A stretch of DNA of 64,000 nucleotides from Sphingobacteriales bacterium (GTDB taxonomy: Bacteria; Bacteroidota; Bacteroidia; Chitinophagales; Chitinophagaceae): NCBI GenBank assembly GCA_004144185.1, contig SEFP01000004.1, positions 124,001 through 188,000 of the forward strand, in the 5' to 3' direction. Below the pieces are notes generated by a model. It worked only from the letters and a program-made list of their open reading frames with translations, did no database searches and was not told the origin of the DNA. The position numbers and the translations under genes are program-made. Shown here in pieces: positions 25,352-33,493 of the stretch. How positions within the stretch are numbered: the first letter of the stretch is position 1; every line of letters starts with the position of its first letter.

Positions 25352-25942
25352 ATGAACGGGTTTGAAGCCTTAGAAGGCATCGATAAAAGCTGGACACTGT
25401 TTCTGGATCGCGACGGTGTGATCAACGAAGAAGCCGTAGGGCATTACATCACTGAATGGGCAGAGTTTAAATTCTGTCCGGAAGCGACGAATGCGATTGC
25501 GCGTCTTTCCGGAATCTTCGGAACCATCATTGTGGTTACCAACCAGCGTGGAGTCGGGCGGGGCATTATGACCATTGACACGCTGCGCGACATCCACCAG
25601 CGGATGCACGGCGAAGTGGTGGCGCAGGGTGGACGCATTGATCAGATTTATGCGGCGACAGCTGTCAACGATGAAGACCACAACCGCAAGCCGAACATCG
25701 GGATGGGGCTGCAAAGCCGCGAAGACTTTCCGCAGATCGATTTCCGGAAAAGCGTGATGGTGGGAAACTCCATCTCGGATATGGAATTTGGGAAGCGCCT
25801 GGGTGCCTTTACGGTATTCCTGACCACCAAATCCGGTCCGTACGAACAGATGGATGATCTGATCAACCAGCAGTTTCCGGATCTGTTTTCCTGGAGCCTC
25901 GCGCTGGAAACCCAGCTGGAAAAAAGTCTGGAAGGCGTTTAA
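25352..25942 (+). CDS. HAD-family phosphatase, likely heptose-(bis)phosphatase
   Basis: A 196-residue HAD hydrolase. Motif I is FLDRDGVINEEAVGHY with the nucleophile and acid Asp, motif II is VVTNQRGVGRG, and motif III/IV is RKSVMVGNSISDMEFGKRLG. This matches the GmhB/histidinol-phosphatase branch. It lacks the Cys cluster that binds zinc in classical GmhB: the corresponding stretch reads DEDHNRKPNIGMG. Position directly after gmhA suggests it removes a phosphate from heptose bisphosphate. The start at ATG 25352 is used; a TTG nine codons upstream is possible but overlaps gmhA. Confidence 0.82.
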   Translation: MNGFEALEGIDKSWTLFLDRDGVINEEAVGHYITEWAEFKFCPEATNAIARLSGIFGTIIVVTNQRGVGRGIMTIDTLRDIHQRMHGEVVAQGGRIDQIYAATAVNDEDHNRKPNIGMGLQSREDFPQIDFRKSVMVGNSISDMEFGKRLGAFTVFLTTKSGPYEQMDDLINQQFPDLFSWSLALETQLEKSLEGV

Positions 25943-25977
25943 TCTAAGCGTTTCCGGAAGGCCTTGGTTTGAGCGCT

Positions 25978-26460
25978 TCAGGATGTTTCTGTTGATTGAA
26001 TTCTACAGCTTCGGCGCTTCACAGACCAGCCGTACCAGATACCGATGGCCAGGATAGGAAAAAAGCCATAGGCCCAAACCGTTAGAACGGGTTTGATCAG
26101 GTAGTCGTAAAAAGCATAAGCACGCTGGAATTCACTACTCAGGCCTTCCCGGAAAAATCCAATAAGGCCCCCTGTAAACGTAGCGGTTCCCAGCATTAAA
26201 AAGCCGCTGATCATTCCAACCAGGACGGCCGGGTATTTCTTAACGATAATATAGATTCCGGAACGTTGGCCTACCAGGTAGCCGACTCCGTACAAGACAA
26301 GCGCGGCAAACACCAACGTGAGCGCATACCTGAACGTGACTAGCCAAAGGATATCCTGAGCAAAGGACGCCATCAGGACATACGCAATCACCAACCCGGC
26401 TGTAATGGCCTTGAACGCCTGCTGATAACCGATCTTCTGAGCTGTTTGAAGGGCTGTCAT
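25978..26460 (-). CDS. Small integral membrane protein, unknown function
   Basis: A 160-residue protein with four clear hydrophobic segments (about 17-35, 40-62, 76-100, 125-148) and short charged ends. The layout resembles DUF4199-type four-helix membrane proteins of Bacteroidota, but I do not recognise a decisive motif. It ends 35 bases from the convergent HAD phosphatase gene. Upstream is the decayed Coq4-like gene. Confidence 0.65.
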   Translation of the reverse strand: MTALQTAQKIGYQQAFKAITAGLVIAYVLMASFAQDILWLVTFRYALTLVFAALVLYGVGYLVGQRSGIYIIVKKYPAVLVGMISGFLMLGTATFTGGLIGFFREGLSSEFQRAYAFYDYLIKPVLTVWAYGFFPILAIGIWYGWSVKRRSCRIQSTETS

Positions 26461-26481
26461 AGATCTTCAAAACTACAGCTC

Positions 26482-27183
26482 CTATACTAGTTGACTGGTC
26501 CGTCTATTTATATTAGATAATGCAATTAATCCCGAACCAGTAAAGATAGCACCGCCCACAAATGGAAAGCCAGCGCCTACTAAATCGGCTGTGTTACTGG
26601 AAAATAAATAAGGTGGACAGAACACCATTCCAAATACTCCGGCCACAATAGCTATGTAAGATCCGGCTTCCACAAGGAATCCCATACTTGCTTGTCTTGC
26701 GCTGCTGTGTGAATGAATGGTCAGTGTTGATTTCAACTGGTCTGTTGAGCAATGTGCATACTCATCAATAGTCCAAGATTTTATCGGTTTCGATTTTCTG
26801 CCTCTTCTGTAATCCTGATAAAAGACACCCCACAAATCAGGTAAAAGGATTGCTCTAAGTAAAAATATAGTAAAGCATGGAACATAATATTTTCCGTTTC
26901 CGAGCATAAAAGCCTGCATTCTAATCTCATCGACTGGATTCATCCTAAAACCAAGCAAAACACGTTTGAGGTCATGACTTTCGTAATTAGGAACCAGTTT
27001 CAGGTTGTTTTGTCGCAGGCAGTCAGCACTATCTTTTCCCAGTGTTCCTTCCGGAAGTTCATCTAGCTATTGAGCTTTTTGTTTGTAGTGATCCATGTCA
27101 TAAAACTGCTCAATCGTCTTTACTGAAAGATGAAATGAACACCTAATGATTGTTCTACTTGCCTTTTGCAAAAAGTTTATAAA
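26482..27183 (-). pseudogene. Coq4-family gene with an in-frame amber codon
   Basis: The minus-strand frame runs from FINFLQKASRTII to an amber stop at 27067-27069 (YKQKAQ-stop-LDELPEG) and then on without a break to 26482. The downstream part reads LPEGTLGKDSADCLRQNN, VPNYESHDLKRVLLGFRM and DEIRMQAFMLGNGKY, which match the Coq4 family. The Coq4 metal motif HDxxH-x11-E is present as HDLKR-x11-E, with the second His replaced by Arg. No ATG opens the full frame. A C-terminal extension has two hydrophobic segments. Stop, missing start and lost ligand point to decay, although a shorter product from TTG at 26958 is possible. The DNA is AT-rich. Confidence 0.65.
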
Positions 27184-27319
27184 TTAGTAAAAATTATTTG
27201 AATATGATAGGATGATGTTTTACTTCAACAAGAACACGGAGCTTAAATGTTTCTGAAAAATAAAGATAAACTGATGGAACTTATGACTGAACCACTTACC
27301 AAACTTCAACTATTTTTCG

Positions 27320-27327
27320 TACTTTTG
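27320..27327 (+). promoter_or_regulatory. -7 box upstream of infA
   Basis: TACTTTTG matches TAnnTTTG and ends 13 bases before the infA start. It is the likely promoter of the infA-rpmJ-rpsM group. No clear TTG element is seen at the usual distance. Confidence 0.5.
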
Positions 27328-27340
27328 CCCACCTTTTTAT

Positions 27341-27559
27341 ATGGCTAAACAGCAAATGATCAAACAGGACGGCGTCATTGTCGAGGCTCTGTCCAACGCA
27401 ATGTTCCGCGTTCGTCTTGAAAACGGACATGAAATCATCGCCACTATTTCCGGAAAGATGCGTATGCACTACATCCGTATTCTGCCCGGCGACAAAGTAG
27501 GCGTGGAGATGAGTCCCTACGATCTGAGTCGCGGCCGTATCAACTACCGGTATAAGTAA
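27341..27559 (+). CDS. infA: Translation initiation factor IF-1
   Basis: A 72-residue S1/OB-fold protein that binds the ribosomal A site during initiation. It reads [20 protein letters not shown] and continues [20 protein letters not shown], then ends [13 protein letters not shown], all typical. Full length. It is the first gene of a run that continues into rpmJ and rpsM, the order also found in many other bacteria. Confidence 0.97.
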   Translation: MAKQQMIKQDGVIVEALSNAMFRVRLENGHEIIATISGKMRMHYIRILPGDKVGVEMSPYDLSRGRINYRYK

Positions 27560-27597
27560 TCTTCTTTTAAGCTGTCTTTTTTAACCCCACTTTTCTC

Positions 27598-27714
27598 ATG
27601 AAAGTTCGTGCTGCCATCAAAAAGCGGAGCGCCGATTGTAAAATCGTTCGCCGCAAAGGCAAACTCTACGTTATCAACAAGAAGAACCCACGCTTTAAGC
27701 AGCGCCAGGGCTAA
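27598..27714 (+). CDS. rpmJ: Ribosomal protein L36
   Basis: A short gene of 38 codons: [20 protein letters not shown], continuing through [18 protein letters not shown]. This is the L36 pattern with one Cys retained (SADCKIV); the other zinc ligands of the C+ form (second Cys pair and His) are absent or replaced, so this is a zinc-free type. It lies 38 bases after infA and 54 before rpsM. Confidence 0.95.
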   Translation: MKVRAAIKKRSADCKIVRRKGKLYVINKKNPRFKQRQG

Positions 27715-27768
27715 TTCTGTTGTGTTCAAGCTGTCATTTTTTTAGAACCCACGCCCATTTAGAACCAC

Positions 27769-28149
27769 ATGGCTCGTATTGCAGGTATTGACCTACCCAA
27801 AAACAAACGCGGCGAAATTGCGCTGACGTACATCTACGGCATTGGCCCCAACACGGCTAAGCGTATCCTTGACGAATCCAACATCGATCGCAACAAAAAG
27901 GCGATGGAGTGGAACGATGAGGAATTGGCCGCCATCCGGAATTTTATCAACGCCGATATCAAAGTAGAAGGTGCCCTTCGCTCTGAAGTGCAGATGAACA
28001 TCAAGCGTTTGATGGACATCGCCTGCTACCGCGGTCTGCGTCACCGGAAAGGGTTGCCGCTTCGCGGACAACGCACCAAGACCAACTCGCGCACTCGTAA
28101 AGGCAAGCGTAAAACCGTTGCCGGCAAGAAAAAAGCCGCTAAGAAGTAA
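27769..28149 (+). CDS. rpsM: Ribosomal protein S13
   Basis: A 126-residue protein of the 30S head. [33 protein letters not shown] (helix-hairpin-helix) and [34 protein letters not shown] mark it clearly. Full length with a basic tail. A hairpin-bearing 203-base gap separates it from rpsK, longer than usual inside this operon. Confidence 0.97.
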   Translation: MARIAGIDLPKNKRGEIALTYIYGIGPNTAKRILDESNIDRNKKAMEWNDEELAAIRNFINADIKVEGALRSEVQMNIKRLMDIACYRGLRHRKGLPLRGQRTKTNSRTRKGKRKTVAGKKKAAKK

Positions 28150-28153
28150 ACTA

Positions 28154-28220
28154 GTATTGGGTACTAGGTATCAGGAATGGAGATCCACGAGATCTTTGTA
28201 CCTAATTCTTAATACCCAAC
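28154..28220. repeat. Imperfect hairpin of TA-rich words between rpsM and rpsK
   Basis: TTGGGTACTAGGTA (from 28157) faces TACCTAATTCTTAATACCCAA (28199-28219). The same words (AGGTA, TACCTAAT, TAATAC) build the hairpin at 33410-33465. Probably a member of a small intergenic repeat family. Confidence 0.5.
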
Positions 28221-28352
28221 GCTTAATACTTCAAACCAAAATCGCGGCTTCCGGATCCGTTCCTGACGCAAGTCAGCACGGGGAGGCTATCGCCGCGTAA
28301 CAGTCGCAGCCCGGCTGTTTATTCTCTAACGACTACCTTTTTACCCAATAAC

Positions 28353-28766
28353 ATGGCAAAAGCCCAGCAATCGGCCAAAACATCGGCCAAAGCCGCCGCT
28401 AAAAAGCGGAATGTGAAGGTGGATGTACACGGTGACGTGCACATCTCGGCAACCTTTAACAACATCATTATCTCAATTACCAACAAGAACGGTCAGGTGA
28501 TTTCCTGGTCTTCGGCTGGTAAAATGGGATTCCGTGGTTCTAAAAAGAATACCCCATACGCAGCGCAGACAGCCGCTGCCGACTGTGGTAAAGTAGCCCT
28601 CGACGCGGGTGTGAAGCGTCTCGACGTATTCGTAAAAGGTCCGGGTTCGGGCCGCGAAGGTGCCATCCGTTCCCTCGGTCAGGTAGGCTTCGAAATCAAC
28701 TCTATCAATGATATTACGCCGCTGCCGCACAACGGCTGCCGTCCGCCTAAAAAGCGCCGCGTATAA
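28353..28766 (+). CDS. rpsK: Ribosomal protein S11
   Basis: A 137-residue protein of the 30S platform. It shows [40 protein letters not shown] and [16 protein letters not shown], ending [12 protein letters not shown]. It has a short basic N-terminal extension ([18 protein letters not shown]). Full length. Confidence 0.97.
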   Translation: MAKAQQSAKTSAKAAAKKRNVKVDVHGDVHISATFNNIIISITNKNGQVISWSSAGKMGFRGSKKNTPYAAQTAAADCGKVALDAGVKRLDVFVKGPGSGREGAIRSLGQVGFEINSINDITPLPHNGCRPPKKRRV

Positions 28767-28777
28767 CGCTTAGTAGA

Positions 28778-28821
28778 TAGTGGATAACGGGTAGTCAAGG
28801 AGCACTATCCGTTATCCACTA
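28778..28821. repeat. Hairpin between rpsK and rpsD
   Basis: TAGTGGATAACGG at 28778-28790 pairs perfectly with CCGTTATCCACTA at 28809-28821 around an 18-base loop. There is no T run, so it is not a classical terminator. It may be an mRNA-stabilising or processing element, or an intergenic repeat. Confidence 0.55.
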
Positions 28822-28919
28822 TTCACTATCCACCAATCATTCGCTTTCCGGATCTGCTTTCGCGATTTACATGAGACGGAAAGCTTTATCACTCAAATCG
28901 CACCCCTTATTTTCTTCTT

Positions 28920-29525
28920 ATGGCACGTTATACCGGCCCTAAAAACAGAATCTGCCGCAAGTTCGGTGAGCCAATCCTCGGCAGTGGCAAAAACCTCGAC
29001 AAAAACGCGTTTCCTCCCGGCCAGCACGGGAATTCCCGCAAGCGTAAAAGCGCTTCGGAATACAGCATCCAGCTGAAGGAAAAGCAGAAAGCGAAATACA
29101 CCTACGGCGTACTGGAGAAACAATTCCGGAACACCTACCTGGAAGCGGCCCGTCTGAAAGGCGCTACCGGCGAAAACCTGATTAAACTGCTCGAAAGCCG
29201 TCTCGACAACGCTGTATACCGTCTCGGTATGGCGTCTACTCGTCCGGCTGCCCGCCAGATGGTAAGCCACAAGCACGTAACGGTTAACGGTGAAATCGTC
29301 AACATCCCGTCGTACCGCCTGAAAGCAGGTGATGTGATCGGACTGAAGCCGAAAAGCGCTGCCAACACCGACATTACGTCTACACTGCGCACCAAGAATC
29401 CTAAAATTTCCTGGTTGGACTACAACGAAAAGGAAATGAAGGGTACGTATCTGGCTCACCCAGAGCGTGAGAATGTTCCGGAAAACATCAAGGAACAACT
29501 CATCGTGGAATTGTATTCTAAATAA
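28920..29525 (+). CDS. rpsD: Ribosomal protein S4
   Basis: A 201-residue protein that helps nucleate 30S assembly. MARYTGPKNRICRKFGEPI, FPPGQHGNSRKRKSASEY and the S4 RNA-binding domain LESRLDNAVYRLGMASTRPAARQMVSHKHVTVNG are typical. The N-terminus has no zinc-binding Cys cluster. Full length. Confidence 0.97.
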   Translation: MARYTGPKNRICRKFGEPILGSGKNLDKNAFPPGQHGNSRKRKSASEYSIQLKEKQKAKYTYGVLEKQFRNTYLEAARLKGATGENLIKLLESRLDNAVYRLGMASTRPAARQMVSHKHVTVNGEIVNIPSYRLKAGDVIGLKPKSAANTDITSTLRTKNPKISWLDYNEKEMKGTYLAHPERENVPENIKEQLIVELYSK

Positions 29526-29533
29526 TTTCAATT

Positions 29534-29577
29534 TCCGGTTGAAGCGCTTTGTAATAAGCCTTCAACCGGACTTTTTT
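29534..29577 (+). terminator. Terminator-like hairpin between rpsD and rpoA
   Basis: TCCGGTTGAAG ending at 29544 pairs with CTTCAACCGGA starting at 29560, and a T run follows at 29572-29577. It lies inside what is normally one transcription unit. Confidence 0.65.
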
Positions 29578-29705
29578 CTTTCGTTTCATTTTCCAAACGT
29601 CTGTCGCAAGAATCTGGACCGGGCCCTGAGCCGTCCGTCTCCCCGGAGTGTGTGTACAGAAAGTTCGTTTGATTTCCCGGCTCCCAATTTCTCAAAACTG
29701 CTATC

Positions 29706-30707
29706 ATGGCCCTGTTATCCTTCCAAAAACCCGATAAGATTTCGCTTTCCAAAGTCACCGACTTTGAAGCCCATTTTGAGTTCCGTCCGCTGGAGCCTGG
29801 TTATGGTGTAACCATTGGTAATGCCCTTCGTCGCGTGTTGTTGTCTTCCCTGGAAGGCTATGCCATCACTGCGATCAAAATCGAAGGTGTCAACCATGAG
29901 TTCGATACCATTCCCGGTGTGATGGAAGACGTCACCGAGATGATCCTGAACCTAAAGCAGGTCCGTTTCAAGTACATCGGTGAAGGTCGCTCCTTTGATG
30001 CGGCCCGTGTAGAACTGTCCGTTTCCGGAAAAGATGCGCTTACAGCTGCCATGATTGCTGAGAAATTGCCGGAGTTCGAAATCATGAATCCAGAACTGGT
30101 CATCGCTCACCTTGATGCCTCTGCCAAACTGCAGATCGAACTGCACGTTGGTAAAGGCCGTGGCTATGTGCCTTCCGACGAAAACCGCAGCGAAGACCAT
30201 CCGATCGGTGTTATCGCCATCGACTCCATCTACACGCCAATCAAAAACGTGAAGTACAGCGTCGAAGCCACCCGCGTAGAACAACGCACTGACTTTGAGA
30301 AACTGATGATGGAAGTGACCACCGACGGTACTATTCATCCGGAAGAAGCGGTTAAAGAAGCCAGCCGTATTCTGATCCAGCACCTGATGATCATTACCGA
30401 CGAGAACATCTCTATGGAGACCCGTCGTGGTGAGGAGAAAGAAGTTGCTATGGACGAAGAAAGCCTGCAACAGCGTAAAATGCTGTCGACGCCACTTGAA
30501 GATCTGGAGTTGAGCGTACGGGCCTTCAACTGCCTGAAAGCTGCCAAAATCCATTCCCTGAGCGAGCTGGTACAGTATACCCAGGAAGAACTGATGAAGT
30601 TCCGGAACTTCGGCCAGAAAAGCCTCTCGGAAATCGAGCAGGTGCTCCACGAGCGCGGCCTGGGCTTCGGTATGGACATCAGCCGCCTGAACATGAAAGA
30701 AGACTAA
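29706..30707 (+). CDS. rpoA: RNA polymerase alpha subunit
   Basis: A 333-residue subunit that starts polymerase assembly and contacts activators. The N-terminal domain shows FRPLEPGYGVTIGNALRRVLLSS and YSVEATRVEQRTDFEKLMMEV. The C-terminal domain is LEDLELSVRAFNCLKAAKI and FRNFGQKSLSEIEQVL. Full length. It has a terminator-like hairpin on each side, so its level may be set separately from the ribosomal genes. Confidence 0.97.
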   Translation: MALLSFQKPDKISLSKVTDFEAHFEFRPLEPGYGVTIGNALRRVLLSSLEGYAITAIKIEGVNHEFDTIPGVMEDVTEMILNLKQVRFKYIGEGRSFDAARVELSVSGKDALTAAMIAEKLPEFEIMNPELVIAHLDASAKLQIELHVGKGRGYVPSDENRSEDHPIGVIAIDSIYTPIKNVKYSVEATRVEQRTDFEKLMMEVTTDGTIHPEEAVKEASRILIQHLMIITDENISMETRRGEEKEVAMDEESLQQRKMLSTPLEDLELSVRAFNCLKAAKIHSLSELVQYTQEELMKFRNFGQKSLSEIEQVLHERGLGFGMDISRLNMKED

Positions 30708-30715
30708 ATTTCAGT

Positions 30716-30757
30716 GCTTCGATCCGGATGATAAGCGTCCGGATCGAAGCTTTTTTT
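30716..30757 (+). terminator. Strong terminator between rpoA and rplQ
   Basis: GCTTCGATCCGGA at 30716-30728 pairs perfectly with TCCGGATCGAAGC at 30738-30750, followed by seven T. It starts nine bases after the rpoA stop codon. Confidence 0.88.
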
Positions 30758-30815
30758 AATTTTTACATCCGCTGCAATTCCTTGACACGGTTGCAGCGTT
30801 CAAACACCCCTCGTC

Positions 30816-31406
30816 ATGCGTCACGGAGATAAAATCAACAACCTGGGCCGGACTGCTTCGCACCGCCGCGCCCTCCTCAGCAACCTGACTGCTCAGCTCA
30901 TCGAGCATAAGCGGATCACGACTACCCTGGCAAAAGCCAAAGCCCTGCGTGTATATGCAGAGCCGCTGATCAACCGTGGAAAGGTCGACAGCACGCACAA
31001 CCGCCGGATGGTGTTCAGCTACCTGCAGAACAAAGAAGCGGTAACCGAACTGTTTACTGTAATCGGCGATAAAATTGCCAGCCGTCCGGGTGGTTATACA
31101 CGTATCATCAAGTTGCCGATCCGGATGGGTGATGCTGCTGAAATGGCGATGATCGAACTGGTGGATTTCAACGAAATCTACAAGAAAGACGGCGCTGATG
31201 CTGCGGCGAAGAAAACCCGCCGGAGCCGTCGTGGTAACACAGCCGCTGCCGCTACGCCTGCTGCCGCCGCTACTGCAACGGTTACACCAGCAGAAGCAAC
31301 TCCAAGTGATGAGCAAGCTGTTGAAACTACAGAAGCTGCTGCTGAAGCAACCAACGAAACACCTGCTGCTCCTCAGGAGCCGGATGCTGCTGAAGGTCAC
31401 GCCTAA
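30816..31406 (+). CDS. rplQ: Ribosomal protein L17 with Ala/Thr/Glu-rich tail
   Basis: Residues 1-120 are a standard L17: [40 protein letters not shown] and [24 protein letters not shown]. The remaining 75 residues form a disordered tail, first basic (KKTRRSRRG) and then rich in Ala, Thr, Glu and Pro. Such tails on L17 occur in Bacteroidota; their role is unknown. The gene comes last in the operon, after a strong terminator, so it may need its own promoter. Confidence 0.95.
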   Translation: MRHGDKINNLGRTASHRRALLSNLTAQLIEHKRITTTLAKAKALRVYAEPLINRGKVDSTHNRRMVFSYLQNKEAVTELFTVIGDKIASRPGGYTRIIKLPIRMGDAAEMAMIELVDFNEIYKKDGADAAAKKTRRSRRGNTAAAATPAAAATATVTPAEATPSDEQAVETTEAAAEATNETPAAPQEPDAAEGHA

Positions 31407-31427
31407 GCAAACCTACTTTTACAAGCG

Positions 31428-31458
31428 AAAAGCCCTTCCATTCCGGAAGGGCTTTTTT
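31428..31458 (+). terminator. Terminator after rplQ
   Basis: AAAAGCCCTTCC at 31428-31439 pairs with GGAAGGGCTTTT at 31445-31456, with more T following. A TTCCGGAA copy forms part of the loop and the 3' arm. Confidence 0.88.
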
Positions 31459-31553
31459 GCATCCGTTGATTCCGGAAAGCCTTTTGCAAGCCTTCAATAG
31501 GTAAAGGCTCGTGCAGCTCTGCAACGTAGGCCCAACCAGTAGCAGATGCCCAA

Positions 31554-32126
31554 TTAGAGACTGGTTCCGGAAGCTGATGCGTCTTTGTATGTCTTCATCG
31601 CCTTGTGAATGGTTTTTAGCGCAGCTTCTGGTCCCCGGTTGGCTATGAGTTTGAAACTACCACCGGTGCGCGACCGGTAGAAGTTGAAAAACCGGATCAG
31701 GTCGCTCAACAGGTCTTTGCCCAGATCGAGGATGCTATGCAGATGCTCATAATCGGGGTGGTATTCCGGTACACAAATCAACCGGTCGTTCCGGAACGGC
31801 TCCTGGCCAGGTTCGTCGGTTTGCTCGGCTTCTATAATACCCAGTACCCGGCACAGCGTCAATGCGCCAACCGCAATAGGTTCATCGGTGATGAGCATCG
31901 CATCTAGTGCATCGCCATCGTCGGCTAGGGTGTGCGGTACAAAGCCGAAATCCATCGGAAAACCCATACCGGCAGGTAGGATGCGTTTCAGTAAAAACAA
32001 TTCGCTATCGGGCTGCCAGGCGTATTTATAGCGACTGCCTTTGGGCGTTTCTATAACAACGTGCAGGATTTTTTCGGCGGCATCAGCAAAGGGTGGGGGC
32101 AGGAAACGCATAACGTCCGCATTCAT
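31554..32126 (-). CDS. Inorganic pyrophosphatase family protein
   Basis: A 190-residue protein with the family I pyrophosphatase core: ETPKGSRYKYAW (residues 26-37), GFPMDFGFVPHTLADDGDALDAML with the metal-binding acids Asp70, Asp72 and Asp75. The enzyme hydrolyses pyrophosphate to phosphate. The overall sequence is more divergent than housekeeping Ppa proteins, and the end (FNFYRSRTGGSFKLIANRGPEAALK) carries the usual Lys/Tyr-type substrate contacts only partly, so its substrate may differ. Confidence 0.85.
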   Translation of the reverse strand: MNADVMRFLPPPFADAAEKILHVVIETPKGSRYKYAWQPDSELFLLKRILPAGMGFPMDFGFVPHTLADDGDALDAMLITDEPIAVGALTLCRVLGIIEAEQTDEPGQEPFRNDRLICVPEYHPDYEHLHSILDLGKDLLSDLIRFFNFYRSRTGGSFKLIANRGPEAALKTIHKAMKTYKDASASGTSL

Positions 32127-32165
32127 CCTAAAAATGACGCCAGGAGCGCCTTTGGACGCCGGAAC

Positions 32166-32627
32166 TTAAAGTCCGAGCCTGGCTCCGAGCCAACTGTCTT
32201 TCAACGGCACGATCCACTTGTCCCGGAGATCGCCCAATGTAGTGACGGTATTGTTGAAAAACGGCGTTTCCGGGGTCAGAAAGCCTTTCTCCAGCGCATA
32301 GGTCACCTGATTCATCGGCAGCATCTCAGCTTTGTTATCTTTCAGAAACGTCAGTGTCATGCGGTCAAAAAACGGGGTGCTAAACTGTCGCTCCAGACTT
32401 TTGATGACCCGGACCATTCCGTCGGTGCTGCATCCGGAAACGTGGGTGCCGGTTTCATCTGCCATAACCACTACAAACTGCCCGTACAGCAGTCTGGCCC
32501 AGCCTTTAACCGGTTCGCCATGAGCCGTCCACTGCGCATAAAACTGCAACAGTTGCTCGTCAATCATGGCGGTTTCCTCAGCCGAAAAAGGCCGGCCGGC
32601 CTGGTACACCCAGACGCGGGATTGCAT
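32166..32627 (-). CDS. Conserved Bacteroidota protein of unknown function
   Basis: About 153 residues from Met at 32627 (MQSRVWVYQAGRPFSAEETA); an open frame reaches 32663. It belongs to a family starting WVYQA, with QWTAHGEPVKGWARLLYGQFVVVMADE and VSGCSTDGMVRVIKSLE. Relatives are sometimes labelled ABC transporter ATPase, but no Walker A, Walker B or signature motif is present, so that label is not supported. It is cytoplasmic, with no signal or membrane segment, and sits 39 bases upstream of the pyrophosphatase-like gene on the same strand. Confidence 0.75.
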   Translation of the reverse strand: MQSRVWVYQAGRPFSAEETAMIDEQLLQFYAQWTAHGEPVKGWARLLYGQFVVVMADETGTHVSGCSTDGMVRVIKSLERQFSTPFFDRMTLTFLKDNKAEMLPMNQVTYALEKGFLTPETPFFNNTVTTLGDLRDKWIVPLKDSWLGARLGL

Positions 32628-32777
32628 TGAAAAATCAGTCGGAAGAAGTGCAGAAAGCATCATAACAAGAAGAGATACCGGTACCGGCGAAATAGAATGG
32701 TAAAAAATAAACGTGTTGTTCGTAGCCCCATAAAAACGGGCTTCTGGAATTTCTGGTAAGCGGGACTACAGGCGTTG

Positions 32778-33392
32778 TCAGAACGGACGGTAAAGTTCGG
32801 TCGTTTTTTCGTTTGGCTGCTGCTCGTTTAGAAACTGGATTAGCATCCTGGCCATCCGGCGACTGTGGCCGGAACTAACCGGCAGGCCGAACCCTTCCCC
32901 TACAAAATGGCTGTTCAGCAGAATCCGACCCGGATCGGCTACGAAAATCAATACTTCCCGCAGTGCTCGTTTCCCACCGACGTTCCGGCTCAGCATCTGG
33001 TAGACCTCTGGCGCTTCGGGATGCCGGCCATACGCAAAGGCATAGGTCCGGAAAAAGGACTCAACGAGGCGCATATTATCGGCCTGCGAAGGGTAGGCCG
33101 GAACTGCGATAAAGCGCAGATTCCGGACATACCGGACGGCCGCGACAATCGTTGGTAGCAATAGTAACGATACCAGCCACCACAATGGATGCAGCCCACC
33201 AGTGGCGGATTTCCGGAACAACGTCGGCAGTACAAGAAGCGATAGTCCGATGCTCGACAAGGCAATAGCAATCAGTGGCGTCAGCGTTCGGCGATTGGCC
33301 GGAAACCGCAGCTGCTTCCGGATAAAGCTAAGCTGACCCACCAGTGATGCATTCCAGCTGGCGCTATCGCCACTGGTACTGAGTTGCTTCAT
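32778..33392 (-). CDS. Hypothetical membrane protein with two helices
   Basis: A 204-residue protein not recognised as any named family. Two hydrophobic segments lie at about 39-57 (LIAIALSSIGLSLLVLPTL) and 70-87. The longer C-terminal part is soluble and mixed in character, with a region VLIFVADPGRILLNSHFVGEGFGLPVSSGHSRRMARMLIQ. The gap behind its start contains a long TA-rich hairpin. Confidence 0.6.
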   Translation of the reverse strand: MKQLSTSGDSASWNASLVGQLSFIRKQLRFPANRRTLTPLIAIALSSIGLSLLVLPTLFRKSATGGLHPLWWLVSLLLLPTIVAAVRYVRNLRFIAVPAYPSQADNMRLVESFFRTYAFAYGRHPEAPEVYQMLSRNVGGKRALREVLIFVADPGRILLNSHFVGEGFGLPVSSGHSRRMARMLIQFLNEQQPNEKTTELYRPF

Positions 33393-33409
33393 ACGATTTA
33401 AAACCTTGT

Positions 33410-33465
33410 ATTAGGTAGTACGTACTAAGTATCATGTATCTGGTACTTAATACGTACTACCTAAT
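33410..33465. repeat. Long TA-rich hairpin
   Basis: The 22 bases at 33410-33431 pair with 33444-33465 with a single mismatch around a 12-base loop. Further TACCTAATAC and GGTACCTGATACC words follow to about 33493. It lies between two minus-strand genes. The word content matches the hairpin between rpsM and rpsK. Confidence 0.65.
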
Positions 33466-33493
33466 ACCTAATACTTGGTACCTGATACCTAAT

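Noticed and set aside
32166-32663. ABC transporter ATPase label for this family
   Set aside because: No Walker or signature motif is present in the translated sequence.
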